A DNA stretch of 32,204 nucleotides, from contig NZ_JPRS01000051.1 in NCBI RefSeq assembly GCF_000738085.1, positions 1 through 32,204 of the forward strand, read 5' to 3'. This DNA is from Cryobacterium sp. MLB-32. GTDB taxonomy: Bacteria > Actinomycetota > Actinomycetes > Actinomycetales > Microbacteriaceae. The stretch's first letter is position 1. Each line of letters starts with the position of its first letter. The notes under the pieces are model-generated. The model saw only the letters and a list, made by a program, of their open reading frames with translations. It did not search any database and was not told the origin of the DNA. This document shows positions 7,816 to 15,604 of the stretch, piece after piece. Position numbers and translations under genes: made by a program.

Positions 7816-9506
7816 TCCATACCCTCCGCAACCTCGCGCCCGCCGGCCAGCTCCACGAAGCGGTCCTCGAGACTCTGCTCGCCACGCACCTCGTCGATCG
7901 TGCCGGAAGCCAGCACCGTGCCCCGCACGATGATCGCCACGTTGTCGCATACGCGTTGGATCATATCCATGCCGTGGCTGGAGAGAACGACCGTGCCGCC
8001 GGCGGCCACATACTTCTGAAGAATCTCGGTCACCGTAACGGCCGAAACGGGGTCAACGGATTCAAAGGGCTCGTCAAGAACGAGCAACCGCGGCGAATGG
8101 ATCATGGCGCACGCGAGCGCAATCTTCTTGGTCATGCCGGCGGAATAATCGGCGACGAGTCGGCCAAGGGCATCCTCGAGGCCGAAGGCACTCACCAGAT
8201 CCGCGGACCGCTTGCGCACGGTCTCGTTGTCCAGTCCGCGGAGGATGCCGGCGTAATAGAGGAGCTGTGAGCCCGTCAGCCGGTCGAAGAGTCGAAGGCG
8301 GTCCGGAAGAACACCGATCCCCTTCTTAGCCTCGCGGGACTTGCGCCAAACATCGATGCCATTCACCTCGACGGAACCGCCGTCCGGTCTCAGTAGTCCG
8401 GTAATCATCGACAGGGTCGTTGTCTTACCGGCCCCGTTGGGACCGACGATACCGAAGAAGGAACCGGCTCGTACCTCAAGGTCAATCCCGGATACGGCAA
8501 CATTCTGACCGAAGCGCTTGGACAGCCCTACCGCCGAGAGCAGGACCGGAGCGTCGGAGGATCCGCGAGGCGATGCAACCGTCGGTGAAATGCGGGGGGC
8601 GCGTGTGCTTCGAGGACGAGGCCCGGATGGCGAGCCCCGCTCGGCGTTCGTCTGGGGTGCGGGGACCGTCTTGTGTGCGGGGACCGTCTGGGGTTCGGGG
8701 ACCGTCTGGGGTTCGGGGACTGGCGGCGCCAGGCCAGTCTGCACCTCCGCGACAGTCGTCGGCTCGGGAAGAGTCGTCGTCTGAGGAACAGTCTTCGTCT
8801 GAGGAACAGTCTTCGACTCAGGTGAAGCAGTCGTCGTGCTCGATACAGCACCCTCCGGGGCGCTGGCTTCGGTTGCTGACGCCGACTCGGCGGCAGTCGT
8901 GGTCGCCGCAGTCCGGGTGGCAGCGGTCTGCGCCGCAGCGGCCTTCGCTGCTGCCGTCCGTGCTGCGTTGGCTCGGCGAGTCGCCGCCGCCTTCGTGGCG
9001 GCGGCAGATCGAGCGGCACTTGTTCCCTTGGTGGCGGCCTGCGACCCGGCAGGCTTCGCGGCCGCGGGTTTTGCGGTGCGGGATGTGCCCGGAGGGCGAG
9101 CAGCAGCGCGTCCGTGCCCCGCGACCGCGGCGTCCGAGCTCGAGCCAGAGGAATCCACGCTCCGCTCCGTGCCGGACGTGGAGGCACCGGATGTGGACGC
9201 GCCGGACGATGACGTGGCCGGCGACGCACTTTTCTTGACGGCGGCCGGTTTGCGCTGCCCCGGTGCAGCCGCGGTCGATCTCGTCGCCGCCGATTCAGGC
9301 ACCGCGGATCCAACGGGCCTCGTTCGCGCCGCTGTCGTCCGGGCTGCTGCCGGTTTGCGCACGGGCGAGGTGCGCACCGTCGCTGGCTTGGCGGCCGTGG
9401 GCCGAAGACCCTCGGAAGACGACGAGGACGCGACAGAATCTGTATCGCCGACACGCAGGTCTGACGACTGCCCCTCGGGCTCGGAGTTGGGCGGGGCAGT
9501 GGTCAC
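7791..9506 (-). CDS. ABC transporter ATPase with long disordered N-terminal extension
   Basis: The nucleotide-binding half of an exporter with the downstream permease. The ATPase domain occupies about 321-571: Walker A GPNGAGKT at 355-362, the signature loop as YSAGMTKK from 454 (usual for ABC-2 ATPases rather than LSGGQ), Walker B LLVLDEP at 474-480 and the H-loop His at 511. Residues 1-320 are low complexity: Ala/Lys/Arg/Thr-rich (about 40-205, recalling histone-H1-like tails), then Pro/Thr/Gln-rich hexapeptide repeats of the type PEPQTV. Usual family members are about 240-310 residues. The frame stays open with no stop, and no good internal start was found near residue 320, so the extension is probably translated. 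GTG 9506 follows TAGGTT by six bases. Confidence 0.88.
   Translation of the reverse strand: MTTAPPNSEPEGQSSDLRVGDTDSVASSSSSEGLRPTAAKPATVRTSPVRKPAAARTTAARTRPVGSAVPESAATRSTAAAPGQRKPAAVKKSASPATSSSGASTSGASTSGTERSVDSSGSSSDAAVAGHGRAAARPPGTSRTAKPAAAKPAGSQAATKGTSAARSAAATKAAATRRANAARTAAAKAAAAQTAATRTAATTTAAESASATEASAPEGAVSSTTTASPESKTVPQTKTVPQTTTLPEPTTVAEVQTGLAPPVPEPQTVPEPQTVPAHKTVPAPQTNAERGSPSGPRPRSTRAPRISPTVASPRGSSDAPVLLSAVGLSKRFGQNVAVSGIDLEVRAGSFFGIVGPNGAGKTTTLSMITGLLRPDGGSVEVNGIDVWRKSREAKKGIGVLPDRLRLFDRLTGSQLLYYAGILRGLDNETVRKRSADLVSAFGLEDALGRLVADYSAGMTKKIALACAMIHSPRLLVLDEPFESVDPVSAVTVTEILQKYVAAGGTVVLSSHGMDMIQRVCDNVAIIVRGTVLASGTIDEVRGEQSLEDRFVELAGGREVAEGMEWLHSFSN
8650..8721. repeat. 18-bp tandem repeat in the ATPase extension, four units
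   Basis: Four consecutive 18-base units of the form GTCTGGGGTTCGGGGACC (8650-8667, 8668-8685, 8686-8703, 8704-8721), the first two with small changes. On the minus strand they encode a hexapeptide repeat of Pro, Gln/His, Thr and Val. Confidence 0.9.
8777..8812. repeat. 18-bp tandem repeat in the ATPase extension, two units
   Basis: Two identical copies of TCGTCTGAGGAACAGTCT in tandem, encoding TVPQTK-type hexapeptides on the minus strand. Same period as the neighbouring array at 8650-8721 but a different unit. Confidence 0.9.
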
Positions 9507-9761
9507 CCCGCTAACCTACCAAGGTCAATCTGGCAGCGCGGTGTCAGGAGGTGATTGGCCGAAATATGATCCGGAAAAAGCCCGATGGTTTGTCACGAAA
9601 CGGCCCCAAGTGGGCACAGTCTTCCCCATTCGGGGGCTCACAGGTTATGGTGAGAGTGGCATAACGGTGTGTCTTTACAGAAACTTGTGGGTGAACCCTC
9701 GGCAAACTCTTCACAAAAGAGGCGCTCGGGCACAGCCCAATCCACTCTTGAGGAGATAATC
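9507..9761. other. Divergent intergenic region
   Basis: About 255 bp between the divergently read ABC ATPase and nucleotidyltransferase genes. At the left end is the TAGGTT box for the ATPase; at the right end is GAGGAG before GTG 9762. I see no credible small gene, RNA structure or repeat. A promoter for the rightward envelope genes must lie here, but no -35/-10 pair stands out. Confidence 0.6.
9513..9518 (-). promoter_or_regulatory. Putative -10 box, ABC ATPase gene
   Basis: TAGGTT on the minus strand, six bases before GTG 9506; leaderless-type spacing. Confidence 0.4.
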
Positions 9762-10454
9762 GTGACTACCCAAATAGTTATTCTGGCGGCCGGAATGGGC
9801 AGCCGACTCGGCCGCTCGCTTCCGAAGCCGCTGACCGAACTCAACGACGGTCGCACGATCATGCAGCAGCAGTTCGACAACATCGACCACGCCTTCGGCA
9901 GTGCAGCCCAGGTCACCATCGTTGTCGGCTACAAGCTTGAGCACATCATCGAAGCGTTCCCGCACGCATCCTTCGTGTACAACGAGGAGTACGACCAGAC
10001 GAACACGTCGAAGAGCCTGCTGCGCGCACTTCAGGCATCGGCGACCGGCGGAGTGCTGTGGATGAATGGCGACGTCGTCTTCGACCCCGCGATTCTCGAC
10101 CGCGCCGCGGCCATGATGGCCCGCGACCAGTCATTTGTAACCGTCAACACCGACAAGGTGTCCGATGAAGAGGTCAAGTACACGACGAGCGCCGAGGGAT
10201 ACATCAAGGAGCTCTCCAAGACCGTGAAGAACGGTCTGGGCGAAGCCGTCGGCATCAACTACGTCTCCGGCGCCGACAAGGCCGTTCTCATGCGCCAGCT
10301 TGCCAAGGTCGGCGACCAGGACTACTTCGAACGCGGAATCGAACTCGCGATCGAGAAGAACAGCATGCTCGTGGAGCCGGTCAACATCTCCGACTTCTAC
10401 GCCGTCGAGGTGGACTTCGCCGAAGACCTCGAGCGCGCCAACCTGTTCGTTTAG
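9762..10454 (+). CDS. LicC-like sugar/choline-phosphate cytidylyltransferase
   Basis: A 230-residue nucleotidyltransferase of the NTP_transferase/MobA-like fold, closest by eye to phosphocholine or inositol-phosphate cytidylyltransferases. The N-terminal ILAAGMGSRLGRSLPKPL is the nucleotide-binding loop with the catalytic Lys; MNGDVVFDP carries the metal-binding Asp; ISDFYAVEVDFAEDLERA near the end is typical of LicC-type enzymes. I chose GTG 9762 because GAGGAG is well placed; the frame is open back to 9669 but that stretch lacks family features. Its position before a polysaccharide-type ABC exporter, and near a CDP-alcohol phosphotransferase gene, suggests that it makes a CDP-activated head group for an envelope polymer. 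The actual substrate is unknown. Confidence 0.88.
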   Translation: MTTQIVILAAGMGSRLGRSLPKPLTELNDGRTIMQQQFDNIDHAFGSAAQVTIVVGYKLEHIIEAFPHASFVYNEEYDQTNTSKSLLRALQASATGGVLWMNGDVVFDPAILDRAAAMMARDQSFVTVNTDKVSDEEVKYTTSAEGYIKELSKTVKNGLGEAVGINYVSGADKAVLMRQLAKVGDQDYFERGIELAIEKNSMLVEPVNISDFYAVEVDFAEDLERANLFV

Positions 10455-10469
10455 GCCCTCACGTGATTC

Positions 10470-10510
10470 GTGAGCGGATGCGCCGTGAACCGACGGCCGC
10501 ATTCGCTCAC
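10470..10510 (+). terminator. Long imperfect hairpin after the nucleotidyltransferase gene
   Basis: The arm at 10470-10485 (GTGAGCGGATGCGCCG) pairs with 10494-10510 (CGGCCGCATTCGCTCAC) apart from a bulge and a mismatch, with an eight-base loop. It lies between the nucleotidyltransferase stop and the promoter of the permease. No U-tract, so possibly Rho-dependent, attenuating or mRNA-stabilising. Confidence 0.5.
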
Positions 10511-10511
10511 C

Positions 10512-10517
10512 TACGAT
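10512..10517 (+). promoter_or_regulatory. Putative -10 box, envelope ABC exporter
   Basis: TACGAT, seven bases before GTG 10525 and directly after the hairpin at 10470-10510; no Shine-Dalgarno sequence is present, so a leaderless start is likely. Confidence 0.45.
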
Positions 10518-10524
10518 AGAGCGC

Positions 10525-11325
10525 GTGAGTAGTTTCGCCCAGGTGCGTCCGCAACAGCGCACCCCGTTTGCGCTTTATTGGCATTCCCTGTGGCTGTTGA
10601 CCCGGCGCGACCTGCGTGTTCGATACTCCACGTCCGTTCTCGGCTACTTCTGGTCTGTTCTGGACCCGCTGGTGATGGCCGGGATTTACTGGTTCGTGTT
10701 CACCCAGGTCTTTCAGAAAGACGTGGGCGCCAGCCCCTATATCGTCTTCCTCTTGTCAGCACTCCTGCCGTGGATGTGGTTCAACGGCGCCATCTCTGAT
10801 TGCACCCGCGCGTTTCTGCGTGAAGCGAAACTGATCCGCTCCACCCGGATTCCCCGCACGATCTGGGTCAACCGACTCGTGCTCTCCAAGGGAATCGAGT
10901 TTCTCGCTTCGATCCCAGTGTTAGTGCTTTTCGCAGTGGTCTATGGCGCGGAAATCAACCCCGATGCCCTGTTCTTTCCCCTCGCCATCCTTCTGCAAGT
11001 CGTTCTCACAGCGGGTGTCGGTCTGCTGATCGCGCCCCTCGTTGTCTTCTTCCGTGACCTGGAACGCGCCATCAAACTCATCCTGCGATTCTTGTTCTAC
11101 GCCTCGCCGATCATTTACAGCACCGCGGATCTGCCGGCGAACCTACATTTCTGGGCGGCCTTCAACCCTCTCAGCGGAATCTTCAGCCTCTACCGATCCG
11201 CTTTCTTCCCCGACCAGCTGGATTGGTTCGCCGTGGGTATGAGCGCGATCCTGTCCCTGGCCTTTCTCGTCGGCGGCCTGTTCGTGTTTTCGCGCACGGA
11301 GCGCGCCGTGTTGAAGGAGATCTAG
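10525..11325 (+). CDS. ABC-2 polysaccharide/teichoic acid export permease (Wzm/TagG-like)
   Basis: A 266-residue membrane subunit of an ABC exporter for lipid-linked glycopolymers. It shows the family N-terminus (LLTRRDLRVRYSTSVLGYFWSVLDPL), in which an amphipathic helix carries the RRDLRVRY element, then about six membrane helices, and the conserved segment FLFYASPIIYS near the C-terminal third, followed by FNPLSGIFSLYR. It is followed, with a one-base overlap (TAGTG), by its ATPase gene. Expected role: moving an undecaprenyl-linked polymer across the membrane. Confidence 0.95.
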   Translation: MSSFAQVRPQQRTPFALYWHSLWLLTRRDLRVRYSTSVLGYFWSVLDPLVMAGIYWFVFTQVFQKDVGASPYIVFLLSALLPWMWFNGAISDCTRAFLREAKLIRSTRIPRTIWVNRLVLSKGIEFLASIPVLVLFAVVYGAEINPDALFFPLAILLQVVLTAGVGLLIAPLVVFFRDLERAIKLILRFLFYASPIIYSTADLPANLHFWAAFNPLSGIFSLYRSAFFPDQLDWFAVGMSAILSLAFLVGGLFVFSRTERAVLKEI

Positions 11326-12095
11326 TGGCCGCGAACCACGTCAGTGTTCCGACGGCTCCGGTCATTTGCCTGACGGATGTCGGCATCCGATTCCGCCGCA
11401 ACCGGCGCGGGCGCAGGAATTTCAAAGACCTCTTCGCCGCCCGACGTCGCCGGAGTCGTCCGGGAGAGTTCTGGGCGCTGCAGCACGTGTCATTCTCCGT
11501 GCATCGCGGCGAAGCGATCGGAGTGGTCGGACGCAACGGGCAGGGGAAATCCACGCTCCTCAAGCTCGTGACGGGTGTGGTCCTTCCCGACGAGGGCGTC
11601 GTGCACGTCACGGAGGGCGTCGCCCCCCTGATCGAGATCACGGGCGGTTTCGTCGATGACCTGAGCGTTCGGGACAACGTCTACCTGACCGCCGGACTGC
11701 ACGGCATGACGCGCAAAGAGGTCGATTCCCGCTTCGACGAGATCATCGAGTTCGCGGAAATCGGCGACTTCATCGATACCCCCTACAAGCATCTCTCCAG
11801 CGGCATGAAGGTACGGATCGCCTTCGCCGTGATCTCGCGGCTCGAGGAGCCGATCATCTTAGTTGACGAGGTGCTCGCAGTGGGCGACAAGGCTTTTCGA
11901 GAGAAGTGCTACCGCCGCATCGAGGAACTCCTCGCCGGGGGACGCACCCTGTTCATCGTGTCCCACAACGAGCGAGATCTCCGGCGATTCTGTACAAGAG
12001 CCCTCTACCTCGACAAGGGTGCGCTGATCCTCGACGGTCCCATTCAGGATGTGTTGGAGCGCTACAACGCCGAATACGGCATCAAGCCCGCCTGA
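11325..12095 (+). CDS. Polysaccharide export ABC ATPase (Wzt/TagH-like, short form)
   Basis: The 256-residue ATPase partner of the upstream permease. Walker A GRNGQGKST at 69-77, signature LSSGMK at 157-162, Walker B IILVDE at 177-182 and H214 in the H-loop are all intact, and the segment AIGVVGRNGQGKSTLLKL is typical of this subfamily. GTG 11325 overlaps the permease stop and follows AAGGAG. There is no C-terminal carbohydrate-binding domain as in O-antigen Wzt of about 400 residues or more, so it belongs to the short, cap-independent type. A basic insert (RRNRRGRR and ARRRRSR) lies at about 24-45, before the Walker A domain. Its last 34 bases overlap the convergent XRE gene. Confidence 0.95.
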   Translation: MAANHVSVPTAPVICLTDVGIRFRRNRRGRRNFKDLFAARRRRSRPGEFWALQHVSFSVHRGEAIGVVGRNGQGKSTLLKLVTGVVLPDEGVVHVTEGVAPLIEITGGFVDDLSVRDNVYLTAGLHGMTRKEVDSRFDEIIEFAEIGDFIDTPYKHLSSGMKVRIAFAVISRLEEPIILVDEVLAVGDKAFREKCYRRIEELLAGGRTLFIVSHNERDLRRFCTRALYLDKGALILDGPIQDVLERYNAEYGIKPA

Positions 12096-12361
12096 GACAT
12101 CCGCACGTCGGTCCCGCGGTGCGGAAGCAGAGCGGAATTCAGGCCGGCGAGCAGCTCGCTCAGGTCGACGTCGAGAACCACGGCGAGGCGAACCAACGTG
12201 TGGAATGTCGGATTCCCATGGCCGCGATCGATCCGCGCATAATTGGACACGTTCAGCCCGGCAGCCAGGGCAACGGCCTCCTGGTTAAGGGAGAGCGCGA
12301 GGCGTCGCTCGCGAAGTCGAAGCCCGAGGAGTCGGCTGGCTTCTGAGGTGACATCAGGCAT
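12062..12361 (-). CDS. XRE-family transcriptional regulator, single domain
   Basis: A 99-residue protein with a Cro/cI helix-turn-helix at about 12-70: LRERRLALSLNQEAVALAAGLNVSNYARIDRGHGNPTFHTLVRLAVVLDVDLSELL. The helix pattern and the closing NPTFHTLVRLA..L match HTH_3. No effector or oligomerisation domain is visible; the last 28 residues look unstructured and are encoded opposite the 3' end of the exporter ATPase gene. ATG at 12361 follows a weak TAGACA box by six bases. Its target is not evident; position alone suggests that it may act on the surrounding envelope genes. Confidence 0.85.
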   Translation of the reverse strand: MPDVTSEASRLLGLRLRERRLALSLNQEAVALAAGLNVSNYARIDRGHGNPTFHTLVRLAVVLDVDLSELLAGLNSALLPHRGTDVRMSQAGLMPYSAL

Positions 12362-12414
12362 AGACCCTGTCTAGTGGAGCCGCCGCGCCTTTACCAGACC
12401 CCGCGTGGGGCACG

Positions 12415-12420
12415 TAAGCT
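12415..12420 (+). promoter_or_regulatory. Candidate -10 box before the EcsC-like gene
   Basis: TAAGCT, with a possible -35 TTTACC 19 bases upstream at 12390-12395. The 3' edge is 27 bp before the start, leaving room for a 5' leader that carries the AAGGAGG ribosome site at 12435-12441. Confidence 0.35.
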
Positions 12421-12447
12421 CGAAGTCAACAGCGAAGGAGGTCCGCC

Positions 12448-13368
12448 GTGGCCAGGTCACCGGTACCGCTCGCCTCGTCAACGGGCGGGACCCCGCACGG
12501 CGGACAACTTCCGGACGGATTCGTGCGCGGGTTTGACCGCCTACTGGCGATTCATCGCCCGGTGGTCCTCGCGCACATCCGGGCAATCCGCCGGCACAAC
12601 CCGCGGGCAACCCCCGAAGAGATCGTTCGCGTTCTCGAGCGACGTTACCTCACGGCGGTCACCACCGGAGGCGCCTTCGTCGGGGCCAGCGCCGTCATCC
12701 CGGGCGTCGGAACGGGAATCACACTCGCCCTCTCCGGAGTGGAAACGGCGGGCTTTCTTGAAGCCACCGCGCTGTTCGCCCAGTCCGTGAGTGAAGTACA
12801 CGGACTGACCGTCGACGACCCCGACCGAGCCAGAGCACTCGTGATGACCATGATGCTCGGCCGGGAGGGCTCGGACCTCGTGCGCCAGCTGGCCGGGCAG
12901 TTCACGGGCGGCGGCACGGCCCGAACGGCCTACTGGGGCGAGTTGATCACCACGAGCCTGCCGCGTACGATCATCGGACCGCTCACGGACAAGCTCAAAT
13001 CGGTCTTCATCCGCCAGTTCGCAGCCAAGGGCGGTGCGAGCCTGATCGGCAAAGCCCTCCCCTTCGGGATCGGTGCGGTCATCGGCGGCACCGGCAATCA
13101 CCTGCTCGGCACCCGGGTGGTCCACTCCTCACGGCTCGCCTTCGGTCCGGCCCCTCTCATTCTGCGTTCGGAACTCGAACCGACCATTCGGCTGACGAGC
13201 GTGCCTGACAGGTTTCGAGTGGCCCGATCGGTGTCGGATCGAGCCACGCGCTCCCTGAGTCGATTCGGCTCCGGGACCCGCGCCCTGCTCCCGGGCGGCC
13301 GAAGGCGTGGAGCATCGGTCGCGGCACCCGATCCAACGGACCAGGCAGCACCCCCGATCAACGCCTGA
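12448..13368 (+). CDS. EcsC/DUF697-like protein of unknown function
   Basis: A 306-residue protein. Residues about 70-110 form a Gly/Ala-rich hydrophobic stretch (GGAFVGASAVIPGVGTGITLALSGVETAGF), followed by a helix ending EVHGLTVDDPDRARALVM, which resembles the GYD..DP..R element of EcsC-like proteins. Residues about 185-220 repeat the theme (KGGASLIGKALPFGIGAVIGGTGNHLLG). The final 85 residues are Arg/Ser/Pro-rich and probably disordered. GTG 12448 has a strong AAGGAGG upstream. The family assignment is by eye only; no catalytic residues are recognised. It sits alone between the exporter genes and the convergent glycerophosphotransferase-like gene. Confidence 0.72.
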   Translation: MARSPVPLASSTGGTPHGGQLPDGFVRGFDRLLAIHRPVVLAHIRAIRRHNPRATPEEIVRVLERRYLTAVTTGGAFVGASAVIPGVGTGITLALSGVETAGFLEATALFAQSVSEVHGLTVDDPDRARALVMTMMLGREGSDLVRQLAGQFTGGGTARTAYWGELITTSLPRTIIGPLTDKLKSVFIRQFAAKGGASLIGKALPFGIGAVIGGTGNHLLGTRVVHSSRLAFGPAPLILRSELEPTIRLTSVPDRFRVARSVSDRATRSLSRFGSGTRALLPGGRRRGASVAAPDPTDQAAPPINA

Positions 13369-13395
13369 GCGCCGCCGTCCGGTCACTCGTGCAGG

Positions 13396-14673
13396 TCAGT
13401 CGTGGGTGGGATCCCGAACGGGATCGGTCTGATCGAAGGCAGCGTCGGACGCGTGTCGGGCCGCGTGGCGTTCCCACTCGGACATCAGTCCCTGCACGGC
13501 GGCGTGGAAGCGCGTCGTGGACGCTCCCGGAGTCGTGTCGCCGAAGTAGTGCGTGACCCAGGCGTTGAGGCGGGCCGATGCCGTTCGGTTGTTCGCCAAC
13601 GCGGTCAGCAACTCCGCAATATCGGGGGCATCCGACGCAGTGACCCATTCACAGTCCGACAGATAGCCGCTCGTGTCGATCAGTGCGGCTGGGTTAACCG
13701 GACGGGTGATCATCAGCGGCTTTCCCGCAGCGAGCCGGTCGTAGACCATGGCCGAAATATCGACGATGGCCACGTCGGCAGCGGAGAGCTGCCATCCCAG
13801 ATCGGGACCCGTGTCGACGACATGGTGGGCGTCAGGATCACGTGCATTAGCCGTGGCAAGGGCCGCGATGATGCGCTTGTTGGCCGCCGCGTAGTCGTGG
13901 TCGACGACGCCGCTCCGCGGGTGCGGCCGGTAAATGACACGGTGCTGCCCGGTGGTCAGAAGTGCCGTGACCAGTGCGACCCCGTGGGTCGCCACCGAGC
14001 CGTATGCCGCAGCCGGACGGTCGCCTTCCCACGTGGGAGCGTAGAGCACAACCTGACGTTTGTCAGGTGTGTACGGGAGCGGTCCGGAAAAGTGGTCGGC
14101 TTGGGGGCGTCCGATGGTGATCGCGCGTTTGTCGAAGTCGAAGTCCCACAAGACCCGGTTCAGCCTGGCCAGTGCTGCTTCTCCGGCCACCAGGGAGTAA
14201 TCGTAAGCCTTGAACTGGTTCGTGACCATGTACATCTTGTCGCTCTCACCGTGATTGATGAAAACGTGCCACATGCGTCCGTAGCGCATCATCTGGAAGT
14301 TGCGTGGGTTCTGATTGACATAGAAGACGATGCGAATGTCTTGCTCCGCGATGACCCGTTCCAGATCGGACACCCGCTGCACGTAGGCGACCGGCAGGGG
14401 TGATTCCTGCATGAGCTTGAGCGTTCCGCCGCCGGTCCGGCTGAGCAGCAGGACCGGCCAGGTCTCTGCCAGCTTCGCCAGCGGTTTGTACCACTGACGC
14501 AGCTGGTACATGTTGACGGGCCCATCGGCAAAATAGACCGCGATCCTGAAACGGCCTTTCGGCAGCGCGTCACGGACGGCGAGGCGGCCGGTGAGTAACT
14601 TCTGCGCTTTGCGGGACGCCGTGACGTCCTTGACCAACTTGACTGCGCGCCTGACGTCTTTCTGAATACCCAC
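13396..14673 (-). CDS. CDP-glycerol glycerophosphotransferase-like protein (TagB/TagF family)
   Basis: A 425-residue enzyme of the TagB/TagF/glycerophosphotransferase group, which transfers polyol-phosphate units from CDP-polyols to teichoic-acid-type polymers at the inner face of the membrane. Visible motifs are NHGESDK at 140-146, YAPTWEG at 211-217, RPHPRSG at 249-255 and the later VDISAMVYDRLAAGKPLM, which contributes to the nucleotide site in this fold. The N-terminus is Lys/Arg-rich and suited to the membrane interface. GTG 14673 lies six bases after TATTCT; a GGAGGG 12 bases upstream is too far to be a good ribosome site. It is 25 bp behind the GT2 gene on the same strand. Donor and acceptor are not known. 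Confidence 0.88.
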   Translation of the reverse strand: MGIQKDVRRAVKLVKDVTASRKAQKLLTGRLAVRDALPKGRFRIAVYFADGPVNMYQLRQWYKPLAKLAETWPVLLLSRTGGGTLKLMQESPLPVAYVQRVSDLERVIAEQDIRIVFYVNQNPRNFQMMRYGRMWHVFINHGESDKMYMVTNQFKAYDYSLVAGEAALARLNRVLWDFDFDKRAITIGRPQADHFSGPLPYTPDKRQVVLYAPTWEGDRPAAAYGSVATHGVALVTALLTTGQHRVIYRPHPRSGVVDHDYAAANKRIIAALATANARDPDAHHVVDTGPDLGWQLSAADVAIVDISAMVYDRLAAGKPLMITRPVNPAALIDTSGYLSDCEWVTASDAPDIAELLTALANNRTASARLNAWVTHYFGDTTPGASTTRFHAAVQGLMSEWERHAARHASDAAFDQTDPVRDPTHD

Positions 14674-14679
14674 TCTCTA

Positions 14680-14685
14680 AGAATA
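14680..14685 (-). promoter_or_regulatory. Putative -10 box, TagF-like gene
   Basis: TATTCT on the minus strand, six bases before GTG 14673. It lies in the 25-bp gap behind the GT2 gene, so this gene may have its own internal promoter. Confidence 0.4.
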
Positions 14686-14698
14686 CCCTCCGCTGGCG

Positions 14699-15604
14699 TC
14701 AGACGATCGGCGGGCGGCCGGCCACGGACATCCGCCAGACGGTCCTCGCCGACAGCACGCGCCGCTCCCCCGGGTCGCTCCGCCACCCCTCACGCCAGCC
14801 ACCGAACCAGGCGCGGAGAGCCGGGCCATCGCGGCGCCAGCGCACGAGCTGAATGAGAGTCCAGGATCCGACGTAAACCGGCACCAGCCAGGCCGGCAGG
14901 TTCCGTCGCGCCAGCCAGACCCGATTTCGTGCGTTCAGGCGGTAGTACTCAGCATGTCGGGTGGGATGCATGAATGGATGATTGGCCTCCAGATCGCCCG
15001 CGTACCACGCCCGCAAACCCTGGTCCCAGACTCGCCAGGCCAGTTCGATGCCCTCATGGGCGTAGAAGAACGGCTCAGCCCACCCGCCGGTGGCGTCGAA
15101 GACCGCACGGGGCATCAGGACGGCACCTTCCCACACGGAGAAGACCGGACCGGAATCCGTTGCTTCTCCCTTGCGGATTCGGGGCACCCAGCGCCGCGGT
15201 GACCCGAGTCCGGCGGGGTCGACCACGCGAGGCTGCAGCAGACCGATCGAGGGATCTGCCCGCAACGTGGCAATGGCGTCGAGCAGAAAGCGCGGATCGG
15301 GAATGCTGGCGTCATCGTCCAGAAAGAAGAGGAATTCACCCGTCACGTGGGACACACCGCGGTTGCGCCCCGCAGGGATACCGAGGTTGGTCGGCAGACC
15401 CAGGGACTTCACATCGCTGGGCAGGCCGGTGGGTTGCCAACCGTTGCCCACGCAGACCACGTCCAGAAGCACACCCTCCTGCGCCAGCAGGCTGTCGATA
15501 CCGCGGGACAGTTCAACCGGGCGCGTGCCCTGGGTGAGCAGTACAACACCGACGGTCGGGGTCGACGCCGGAGCGCCACTGCCCGTCGAACTAGGAACGG
15601 ACAC
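14699..15604 (-). CDS. Family 2 glycosyltransferase
   Basis: A 301-residue cytoplasmic or membrane-associated GT-A enzyme. Residues 17-100 form the nucleotide-sugar domain (VGVVLLTQG ... NLGIPAGRNRG ... FLFFLDDDAS), with the metal-binding DDD at 96-98. Further on are the acceptor-side motif FFYAHEGIELAWRVWDQG and a C-terminal amphipathic region (LPAWLVPVYVGSWTLIQL). The N(L/V)G..AGRNRG pattern is typical of rhamnosyl- or galactofuranosyl-type GT2 enzymes but does not fix the sugar. It starts at GTG 15604, overlapping the 3' end of the CDP-alcohol phosphotransferase gene by 14 bases. Confidence 0.9.
   Translation of the reverse strand: MSVPSSTGSGAPASTPTVGVVLLTQGTRPVELSRGIDSLLAQEGVLLDVVCVGNGWQPTGLPSDVKSLGLPTNLGIPAGRNRGVSHVTGEFLFFLDDDASIPDPRFLLDAIATLRADPSIGLLQPRVVDPAGLGSPRRWVPRIRKGEATDSGPVFSVWEGAVLMPRAVFDATGGWAEPFFYAHEGIELAWRVWDQGLRAWYAGDLEANHPFMHPTRHAEYYRLNARNRVWLARRNLPAWLVPVYVGSWTLIQLVRWRRDGPALRAWFGGWREGWRSDPGERRVLSARTVWRMSVAGRPPIV

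Noticed and set aside
9669..9761. Upstream extension of the LicC-like protein.
   Set aside because: The added 31 residues lack family sequence; GAGGAG before GTG 9762 marks the start.
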